NCBI GenBank assembly: GCA_014653935.1
Contig: JACWDU010000009.1
Coordinates: 1 to 18,008 of the forward strand
Source of the DNA: Pelagibacterales bacterium SAG-MED23
GTDB taxonomy: Bacteria; Pseudomonadota; Alphaproteobacteria; Pelagibacterales; Pelagibacteraceae
Direction of reading: 5' to 3'
Length of the DNA stretch: 18,008 nt
Positions within the stretch are counted from its first letter, which is position 1, and the number at the start of each line of letters is the position of its first letter. This document shows positions 8,801 through 14,457 of the stretch, piece by piece. The notes under the pieces are model-generated. The model was not told where the DNA came from and ran no database searches. It worked only from the letters and a program-made list of their open reading frames with translations. Position numbers and translations under genes: made by a program.

Positions 8801-8829
8801 ATGTAATAAATCTGTAATATTTTTGTAAC
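8801..8829 (+). promoter_or_regulatory. Triple Pho-box-like direct repeat upstream of phnX
   Basis: Three 7-bp half-sites in the same orientation, separated by exactly 4 bp each: ATGTAAT (8801-8807), CTGTAAT (8812-8818) and TTGTAAC (8823-8829). The 11-bp period of 7-bp direct repeats is the known architecture of PhoB binding sites, with consensus half-site CTGTCAT. A possible -10, TAAAAT, is at 8845-8850, 15 bp downstream. phnX begins at 8947. The orientation points to phnX rather than to the TPR gene. Confidence 0.6.
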
Positions 8830-8946
8830 ATTAATAAAACAAGTTAAAATCAAAATAAACAGCAATAAAATCAGTATTATTATTCAATTAAAGATATGAT
8901 TAATTTCAAATATTAAATTTTAATTAAAAGATTCGAAAAAAAACAT

Positions 8947-9741
8947 ATGAAAAATTCCAATATAGAAGGAATTGTATTTGATTTAGCTGGTACATTAATA
9001 GATTTTGGAAGCCTTGCGCCATCTCAAGTTCTTATAGAATTATTTGATAGGTTTGGAATTAAAATTACACGAAAACAAGCCATAGGACCAATGGGTATCG
9101 AAAAACGAGCTCATATAAAAGCATTACTAACAACAAGAAAAATTAATTCGCAGTGGAAAAAAAAATTTAAATCAAAACCAACAGATAAAGATATTGATAA
9201 ATTGTTTAAACTTTTTAATCCAGAATTAAAAAAAATAATTAATAAACATTCAAAATTTATATCAGGGAGTAAAAAAACTTTAGATTTTATAAAAAACAAA
9301 AAAATAAAAATAGGAATCAATACCGGATATTCGGAAGAAATTCTAAATGTTATATTGCCAGAACTAAAAAAACAAAGATTTATACCTGATGTGTCATATA
9401 GTTCTTCATACACAAAAATTGGAAGACCCTCAGCTGAAATAATATATAAAATTTTTTCTGAATTAAATATTACCAAGGGATCAAATTGTATAAAAGTTGA
9501 TGACACTATTCCTGGATTGTTAGAGGGAGTAAATGCTGGGATGTGGGTAGTGGGTGTTATATTTTCAGGTAATGAATTTGGTAAAACAGAAGTCGAATTT
9601 AATAGACTTTCTTTTAAAGATAAAACTAAATTTAGAAAAAAGATCAAGAATAAATTTAAGAAAGTAGGCGCTCACTATGTAATAGATACAATTAAAGATT
9701 TACCTAAAATTATCAAAATAATTCAAACTAGAATTAAATAA
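8947..9741 (+). CDS. phnX: PhnX, phosphonoacetaldehyde hydrolase (phosphonatase)
   Basis: HAD-superfamily enzyme that splits phosphonoacetaldehyde into acetaldehyde and phosphate, the last step of 2-aminoethylphosphonate use. Key residues match Bacillus cereus PhnX: nucleophile D12 in FDLAGT, Schiff-base lysine K53 in PMGIEKRAH with H56 nearby, TGYSEEI in the middle, GRPSAEI, and the metal-binding acidic loop KVDDTIPG (D185, D186). NAGMWVVGVI and GAHYVIDTI complete the family pattern. The 264-residue length is normal. The lysine in the cap domain separates PhnX from ordinary HAD phosphatases. The upstream region carries a triple Pho-box-like repeat. PhnW, the transaminase that normally makes its substrate, is not in this window. 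It converges with glpD, with 38 bp between stops. Confidence 0.93.
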   Translation: MKNSNIEGIVFDLAGTLIDFGSLAPSQVLIELFDRFGIKITRKQAIGPMGIEKRAHIKALLTTRKINSQWKKKFKSKPTDKDIDKLFKLFNPELKKIINKHSKFISGSKKTLDFIKNKKIKIGINTGYSEEILNVILPELKKQRFIPDVSYSSSYTKIGRPSAEIIYKIFSELNITKGSNCIKVDDTIPGLLEGVNAGMWVVGVIFSGNEFGKTEVEFNRLSFKDKTKFRKKIKNKFKKVGAHYVIDTIKDLPKIIKIIQTRIK

Positions 9742-9779
9742 AATTACTTAATGAAAAGCATTTTTTAAGACCGTGGAAA

Positions 9780-10931
9780 TTAAAAAAGCTTCTTTTTGTG
9801 TGTCCATGGACCTTTTTTTGTTTTAGGTAAAAATTTTTCAAGATCAAAAAGGACTTTTTCAGACAATTTTCTGTAGGTGGTAAGTTTTCCTCCATAAATA
9901 TTCAATAAAGGTAATTTTTTTATAATTTTTAGATCAAAAACATAGTCTCTCGTGACTTTTGAGGCTGTTTTAAAATCTTCAATTAGAGGTCTTATCCCAG
10001 AATATGTATCTACGATGTCCTTTGATGTTATTTGTTTTTTTAAGTAATTATTTACTGAACTAATTAAATATCTAATTTCTTTTTTTGATATTCCTTTATT
10101 TTCAGGTGATTTCACCTCTTCTTCAGTTGTTCCAATTAAAGAAAACTTCCCTTTATAAGGTATTACAAATATTATTCTTTTATCATTATTTTGAAATGTG
10201 AACGCAACATTTTCTTTGTACAATTTTTTTGTAATAATATGACTTCCTTTAACCAATCTAATTTTTTTCTTAGATTTAATTTTTATATTTTTATTTAAGG
10301 TTTCATTTATCCATGGTCCAGATGCATTAATCAAAATTTTTGACTTTATTTTTTCACCATTTTCAAGACTAATAATCCATTCATTGCCAATAATTTCAGC
10401 TTTTTTAACTTTGTTGTATTCTAGTATTTTAGCGTTATTTCTTTTTGCATCTTTGGTATTTAATTTCGTTAATTTTTTATCGTCAATTTGTATGTCAAAA
10501 TATTGAAAACCAGTTTTGTATTTTTCTTTAAGAATATTTGAAAATTTTTTTCTAAGATCAAATGTTTTTGATTTTGGTATATTACTTTTGCCACCTAAAT
10601 TATCGTACAAAAATAAACCAATTTTAATTAACCAGGCTGGTCGAATTTTATCTGCATAAGGAATTATAAAAGGAATGGGTTTTGAAATATGTTTAGCAAT
10701 TTTATAAACAATTTCTCTTTCTTTTAAAGACTCTCTAACTAATTTGAATTCATAATTTTCTAAATAACGAAGACCACCATGTATTAATTTCGTTGACCAG
10801 GATGAAGTTGCTCCACCAATCTCACCTTTGTCAGCTAAACAAACTGATAAACCTCTACCCGCAGCATCCCTTGCAATACCTGCACCGTTTATACCGCCAC
10901 CTATTATGAATAAATCGAATATTTTAGACAT
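9780..10931 (-). CDS. glpD: C-terminally truncated glycerol-3-phosphate dehydrogenase (GlpD family, FAD-dependent)
   Basis: FAD enzyme of the GlpD family, which oxidises sn-glycerol 3-phosphate to dihydroxyacetone phosphate and passes electrons to quinone at the inner membrane. The FAD-binding IIGGGINGAGIARDAAGRG is at residues 9-27. GATSSWSTKLIHGGLRYLE, RLVKGSHI, FVIPYKGKFSLIGTT, YSGIRPL, TRDY and GGKLTTYRKL follow in the same order as in E. coli GlpD. The protein stops at 383 residues, just where E. coli GlpD (501 residues) reads into its C-terminal helical domain: the expected LPGG is replaced by LF and a stop. It is the last gene of arsC-aqpS-glpD, 53 bp after aqpS. No glpK is present. 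The FAD domain looks intact, so it may be active. Whether it uses glycerol 3-phosphate or a related substrate is open. Confidence 0.85.
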   Translation of the reverse strand: MSKIFDLFIIGGGINGAGIARDAAGRGLSVCLADKGEIGGATSSWSTKLIHGGLRYLENYEFKLVRESLKEREIVYKIAKHISKPIPFIIPYADKIRPAWLIKIGLFLYDNLGGKSNIPKSKTFDLRKKFSNILKEKYKTGFQYFDIQIDDKKLTKLNTKDAKRNNAKILEYNKVKKAEIIGNEWIISLENGEKIKSKILINASGPWINETLNKNIKIKSKKKIRLVKGSHIITKKLYKENVAFTFQNNDKRIIFVIPYKGKFSLIGTTEEEVKSPENKGISKKEIRYLISSVNNYLKKQITSKDIVDTYSGIRPLIEDFKTASKVTRDYVFDLKIIKKLPLLNIYGGKLTTYRKLSEKVLFDLEKFLPKTKKGPWTHKKKLF

Positions 10932-10940
10932 TTAAATTAT

Positions 10941-10967
10941 GATTTGTTTTAAAATATACAACAAATC
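10941..10967. promoter_or_regulatory. Dyad (possible operator or weak hairpin) and weak promoter ahead of glpD
   Basis: A perfect 8-bp inverted repeat, GATTTGTT (10941-10948) and AACAAATC (10960-10967), lies in the 53-bp gap between aqpS and glpD. On the - strand it overlaps a weak sigma70-like pair: TTGAAC (10979-10974) and TATATT (10958-10953), 15 bp apart. It could allow separate control of glpD. The stem is AT-rich and chance is possible. Confidence 0.25.
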
Positions 10968-10984
10968 TTATAGGTTCAATTTTT

Positions 10985-11662
10985 CTACGAGATAGTCTTA
11001 TCTCTTGTCCTGTTATTGAAAAGCATTTTTTTAGCCACAAATACAGCAAAAAGTGCACCGATAATTTCTGCTAATATATAAACTGGAGTATACATATAAT
11101 TAATTCCAGTAAAACTTTCTGTAAATGTTCTCGCTATTGCTACAGCAGGATTTGCAAATGATGTAGATGATGTAAACCAATAACCAGCAGTGATATAAAA
11201 AGCCACACATGAGGCCACTACCACACTTCCTTTCTTTAATGATCCAAAAATTATCAGTATCAATCCAAATGTTGCTACAATTTCAGATGTAAATATATTT
11301 ATTCCGTCCCTTGATTTTGTTGATAATTCAAAAATTTGATGTTCGAAAAAGAAATTGGCAAGTGCTACACCTAACAAACAACCTAAAATTTGCGCAGATA
11401 TATATGTGGGTAATAAATTTCCTTTTAATTTTTTTGTAAGAAACATTGCTAGACTTACAAATGGATTAAAATGTGCTCCTGAAACATCACTAAAAACAGT
11501 TATTAGCACAAAAAGTCCTGCGCCAGTTGCTATCGTATTGGCTAAAAGCATAATACCTGTGTCATTTGTAAGATTTTCAGCCATTATTCCTGAGCCAACA
11601 ATAATCATTACAAGGAAACAACTACCAATAAACTCTCCAAGAAAAAACTTACTATATTTCAT
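10985..11662 (-). CDS. aqpS: AqpS-like aquaglyceroporin (MIP family), probable arsenite channel
   Basis: Six-helix MIP-family membrane channel, 225 residues. The two pore half-helices are visible: GAHFNPF (NPF at 66-68, in place of NPA) and SFANPAVAIAR (NPA at 171-173). The stretch WFTSSTSFANPAV is typical of the AqpS branch found in alphaproteobacterial ars operons rather than of E. coli GlpF. Val174 occupies the position that is usually the selectivity-filter arginine, as I recall for Sinorhizobium AqpS. In those operons the channel lets arsenite made by ArsC flow out. The gene starts 11 bp before the arsC stop, so the two are translationally coupled, which strengthens the arsenic assignment over glycerol uptake. 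The following glpD would fit glycerol metabolism, but no glycerol kinase is present. Confidence 0.85.
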   Translation of the reverse strand: MKYSKFFLGEFIGSCFLVMIIVGSGIMAENLTNDTGIMLLANTIATGAGLFVLITVFSDVSGAHFNPFVSLAMFLTKKLKGNLLPTYISAQILGCLLGVALANFFFEHQIFELSTKSRDGINIFTSEIVATFGLILIIFGSLKKGSVVVASCVAFYITAGYWFTSSTSFANPAVAIARTFTESFTGINYMYTPVYILAEIIGALFAVFVAKKMLFNNRTRDKTIS

Positions 11663-12107
11663 AATTTTTTATCCAATCATTAATTCTTGTTTCTAAATTG
11701 GAATAAGTTTTATGTATTTCTGTTGAAATCAGCTCTTCTTTATGTGGTTTATCACTCTTCTCTAACTCATTAATGATATGAACAGGATCTTCAATATCCC
11801 AATGAACTATTTTTTCAGGGGATGGCCAGACTGGACAAACTTCATTACTAGCATTGTTACATACAGTAAATACCTGATCAAAGGTTGTTTTCTCATTCAA
11901 GAATTTGTTGAAGTTTTTTGATGACAGATTTTTTGTATCAAAATTATTTTCATTTAGATACTTAATGACATATTTATTAATTATTCCAGATGGTTTGCTA
12001 CCCGCACTGTAACCAATAAATTTATTTTTATGAAATTTATTAACTACACTTTCGGCCAATATGCTTCTATGAGAATTGCCAGTACAAACAAATAAAAGTT
12101 TTTTCAT
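11652..12107 (-). CDS. arsC: Arsenate reductase ArsC, low-molecular-weight phosphatase type
   Basis: Cytoplasmic enzyme reducing arsenate to arsenite. The fold is that of low-molecular-weight tyrosine phosphatases, with the phosphate/arsenate loop C-x5-R as CTGNSHRS (C8, R14). Two further cysteines, C83 and C91 in VCNNASNEVCP, form the relay pair seen in thioredoxin-coupled ArsC, in place of an ordinary phosphatase. The motif HWDIEDP (102-108) carries the late Asp-Pro of the family. Length (151 residues) is slightly above the Staphylococcus enzyme. First gene of arsC-aqpS-glpD. No arsR repressor is next to it, and a PhoB-like site lies in the shared 95-bp upstream gap but faces the other way. 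Arsenate enters cells through phosphate transporters, so a place in a phosphate island makes sense. Confidence 0.92.
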   Translation of the reverse strand: MKKLLFVCTGNSHRSILAESVVNKFHKNKFIGYSAGSKPSGIINKYVIKYLNENNFDTKNLSSKNFNKFLNEKTTFDQVFTVCNNASNEVCPVWPSPEKIVHWDIEDPVHIINELEKSDKPHKEELISTEIHKTYSNLETRINDWIKNYEI

Positions 12108-12165
12108 TTTTAACTTTTATTACTATAAAATATTTTTTCTATACTTAATGAGTACTAAATCTAAA

Positions 12166-12183
12166 TTGTAATAAAACTGAAAC
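12166..12183 (+). promoter_or_regulatory. Pho-box-like direct repeat upstream of the PhnZ-like gene
   Basis: Two half-sites, TTGTAAT (12166-12172) and CTGAAAC (12177-12183), separated by AAAA, give an 11-bp period and face the HD-domain gene. The pattern closely matches the last two half-sites upstream of phnX (CTGTAAT-attt-TTGTAAC), and both are followed by AT. The start codon is only 20 bp downstream (12203). A -10 such as TTTAAA at 12192-12197 would imply a very short leader. Confidence 0.5.
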
Positions 12184-12202
12184 ATTTTTAATTTAAAAGA
12201 AT

Positions 12203-12757
12203 ATGATGAATAATAAGTCAAATATTGCCAATTTATTTAAAATTATAGAAGAAATTGGATCAGACAAACAATATGGAAATGAAAAAGTTTCACAACTAGA
12301 ACATGCAATTCAATGCGCATTATTGGCAAAAAAAAATAATGAAAACCATTTTTTTATTACTGCAGCCCTATTCCATGATATTGGTCACTTAATTAATAAT
12401 GACAAAGAAGCCATAAAAAAAGGAATAGATAAAAAGCATGAAAATTCAGGATCTCTTTTTCTTTCTAGATTTTTTCCAGAAGATGTTACAATGTTAATTA
12501 AAGGACATGTTCCGGCTAAAAGATATTTGGTTTATTGTGAAAAAGGTTATTATGAGTCTTTATCTATTGCTTCAAAACGAAGTTTAGATGTCCAAGGAGG
12601 AAGTTTTTCCAAAGAGCAAGCAAACGAATTTATTAAACAACCTTTTATGCAAGATGCAGTTAGATTAAGAAAATATGATGATCTTGCTAAATTTGAAAAT
12701 TTAGAAATTCCAAATATAAATTATTTTTACAAACACGTAGAGAGAAGCTTTAAATAA
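12203..12757 (+). CDS. phnZ: PhnZ/TmpB-family HD-domain di-iron oxygenase for hydroxylated phosphonates
   Basis: A 184-residue HD-domain protein of the phosphonate-degradation HDIG group, whose characterised members (PhnZ, TmpB) oxidatively cleave the C-P bond of alpha-hydroxylated aminophosphonates. Predicted iron ligands: H34 (SQLEHA), H58 and D59 (FHDIGH), H79 (KKHEN), H102 (GHVPAKRYL) and D159/D160 (RKYDD). K106 in AKRY and the QGGSFS motif (131-136) are also diagnostic. Y24 and E27 fall where PhnZ has its substrate-gating Tyr and amine-binding Glu, which argues for an aminophosphonate-type substrate. Either ATG at 12203 or 12206 could serve; the first keeps PhnZ numbering. The hydroxylase partner (PhnY/TmpA) is absent from this window. 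The gene overlaps the end of the converging MFS gene by 8 bp. Family assignment is strong, exact substrate is not. Confidence 0.88.
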   Translation: MMNNKSNIANLFKIIEEIGSDKQYGNEKVSQLEHAIQCALLAKKNNENHFFITAALFHDIGHLINNDKEAIKKGIDKKHENSGSLFLSRFFPEDVTMLIKGHVPAKRYLVYCEKGYYESLSIASKRSLDVQGGSFSKEQANEFIKQPFMQDAVRLRKYDDLAKFENLEIPNINYFYKHVERSFK

Positions 12758-13922
12758 ATTTTTTTTTGTTTAAAAAAATTGCTGTCGAGTTACCAAATAT
12801 TGCTAAAACAAAAAATACTAATATTAACAAATCATATCCTCCTACATTCCATACCAACGAACCAATCCATGGACCAGCAATACTACCAATCATATATTGT
12901 AAAGCTAAAATACCATGAATATTGCCAAAGTTTTTTTGGCCAAAAGTATCATTTTGAACCAAAGGTTTTAAAATAGCCATACTGCCATATGCTGAACTAT
13001 TAAATAAAACAAATAAAAGTGCTAAGTAATGATTAATATTTATAAAGTATAAAAATATCATTCCAACTACCATCGAGTAAAAACAAATTACAAATAATTT
13101 TAAATTTGACTTATCACCTCCATATATCATAACTAAAATTCTACCTATTACTTGTCCTGGTCCAAACAGAGATGCTGTCAATACAGCTTGGGATAGACTC
13201 ATCCCTTTTTCCTGCAACATTGGAATTACATGAGTTGTAATAGCACCAATATTAAATCCAATAACAAACAATGAAAAACTAAATAACCAAAATCTATAAT
13301 CTTTAAGTATTATTTTAAGCTTTGAATTTTGATCTGTTTTCTTTTCAATTTTTTTAAATTCTTTTTTAATTATATTTTTGAAACTAAAATAATTAGCTGG
13401 TGAACTAATCAATATATTTAATATTCCAAAAATAAATACAGTAAACCTCCAGTCATATTGTTCTGTTAAATAAGTAGCAGTAGGAAATGTGTATGTGCTT
13501 GCAAATCCAGCAAACAAAGTAATTATTGCAATAGATGTTTTGGCCTTTGATTTTAAATTAATAGTAATGACACTAAAAAGCATCGTATAAAGACAGCCAC
13601 CCGAGGTTGCACTGACAAGTATCCAAGCAAGTAAAAATCCACCATACGTATCTACTGATGAAAGATAAATTACACTTAGTCCTAACAGTATAGGACTGGC
13701 CCACATCATTGGAAAACTTAGATTTCTATCTACAATCTTACCTAGAAAAGGTAAAAGTAAACTATGCACAACTAAGCCTAGAGAATAAATAAAAGTTAAG
13801 TTGTTTCTTGAAATACCAAGTTCGTTTTCCCAAGTTAGCAACAACGCTGAGAACAGGTACATACAACTGCTGTAACAAAAGGTAACTGATATACCTATTA
13901 AAAATGCTGGCAAATATTTCAC
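12750..13922 (-). CDS. Major facilitator superfamily transporter
   Basis: A 390-residue protein with about 12 hydrophobic helices in two halves, joined by a basic cytoplasmic loop near residues 185-205. FLGKIVDR (about 59-66) is the MFS loop 2-3 motif. The start codon is GTG at 13922, since the upstream in-frame stretch has no ATG before a stop. The substrate is not readable. Neighbours suggest a phosphorus- or arsenic-linked solute: exported organoarsenicals (ArsJ is an MFS protein), a phosphonate, or a breakdown product are all possible, none demonstrated. Its end overlaps that of the PhnZ-like gene by 8 bp on the opposite strand. It diverges from the small exported-protein gene across 54 bp that contain an 11-bp-spaced TTTAACA repeat. 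Confidence 0.8.
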   Translation of the reverse strand: MKYLPAFLIGISVTFCYSSCMYLFSALLLTWENELGISRNNLTFIYSLGLVVHSLLLPFLGKIVDRNLSFPMMWASPILLGLSVIYLSSVDTYGGFLLAWILVSATSGGCLYTMLFSVITINLKSKAKTSIAIITLFAGFASTYTFPTATYLTEQYDWRFTVFIFGILNILISSPANYFSFKNIIKKEFKKIEKKTDQNSKLKIILKDYRFWLFSFSLFVIGFNIGAITTHVIPMLQEKGMSLSQAVLTASLFGPGQVIGRILVMIYGGDKSNLKLFVICFYSMVVGMIFLYFININHYLALLFVLFNSSAYGSMAILKPLVQNDTFGQKNFGNIHGILALQYMIGSIAGPWIGSLVWNVGGYDLLILVFFVLAIFGNSTAIFLNKKKFI

Positions 13923-13937
13923 AAAATTTTTTATTTC

Positions 13938-13956
13938 TTTAACATTTTTTTAACAA
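13938..13956. promoter_or_regulatory. Degenerate 11-bp-period direct repeat between MFS and exported-protein genes
   Basis: TTTAACAT (13938-13945) and TTTAACAA (13949-13956) form a direct repeat with the same 11-bp period as the two better Pho-box candidates. Read on the - strand the units are TTGTTAA and ATGTTAA. The half-sites fit the Pho pattern less well and consist mostly of A and T, so this may be chance. Confidence 0.25.
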
Positions 13957-13976
13957 AAGTAAGTTAATAGATTATT

Positions 13977-14405
13977 ATGAAAAAAATCTTAATCTCATTT
14001 ATATTAACTTTATCCACAATCTCTATTACTCAAGCTGACAACCATGTCAAAATAACAGAACAACAAGCTGGTAGTAGTTATTCACAAAACACTGAGGACA
14101 CATTTAAAAATGAAATAGGGAATTGTGAAGACTCTGGCGTACTTATGTTAAGAGCCACTGTTAAAAACGATATTTCAAGATCTAGTCCCGAAAAAGCATC
14201 TGAGGCAGAAGCATTAATGAAAGAGGGCATGAAATTGTGTAATGAAAATAGAGTTTTTGAGGCAAAACTAAAATTAGAAGACGCTAAAACAACTGCAAGA
14301 GCAGGATTAGTAGATGGAGAGGATCCATCTATAACTAAAGTTGTTGTTGACAATAATGAGATAACAAAGGAAGAAAAACCTTGGTGGAAATTCTGGAAAG
14401 ATTGA
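13977..14405 (+). CDS. Small exported protein of unknown function with PWWKFW tail
   Basis: A 142-residue protein not recognised as any named family. A clear signal peptide (MKKILISFILTLSTISITQA, cleavage likely after Ala20) predicts a periplasmic location. No lipobox is present. Two cysteines, one in GNCEDSG and one in KLCNENR, could form a disulfide. The middle (about 60-110) is predicted helical, with regularly spaced Ala and charged residues resembling a TPR-like helical pair (ASEAEALMKEGMKLCNE, then FEAKLKLEDAKTTA). The C-terminus ends in an aromatic KPWWKFWKD. The signal peptide and amino-acid make-up support a real gene. It converges with phnE, with 52 bp between stops and only AT-rich sequence there. 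The upstream 11-bp repeat might place it in the Pho regulon. Confidence 0.7.
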   Translation: MKKILISFILTLSTISITQADNHVKITEQQAGSSYSQNTEDTFKNEIGNCEDSGVLMLRATVKNDISRSSPEKASEAEALMKEGMKLCNENRVFEAKLKLEDAKTTARAGLVDGEDPSITKVVVDNNEITKEEKPWWKFWKD

Positions 14406-14457
14406 TTTCTTAAATTAAAATTTCTAGAAAAATTTTTGATAAAGGTATTTTTTCTAT

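Noticed and set aside
9481..9540. Missing second acidic residue in the PhnX metal loop (DDTIPG instead of GDTVSD)
   Set aside because: As recalled, a VDD..PG form is common among proteobacterial PhnX proteins, so it is not evidence of inactivation.
9111..9647. 178-codon open frame antisense to phnX
   Set aside because: phnX carries the catalytic residues in the opposite frame. This frame has only the hydrophobic make-up expected from the complement of Lys/Asn-rich codons.
9750..9766. Possible terminator between phnX and glpD (AATG/CATT stem with T6)
   Set aside because: A four-base AT-rich stem is too weak to call.
14406..14457. AT-rich inverted repeat between the small exported protein and phnE
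   Set aside because: Made only of A/T runs with an imperfect stem; not distinguishable from background composition.
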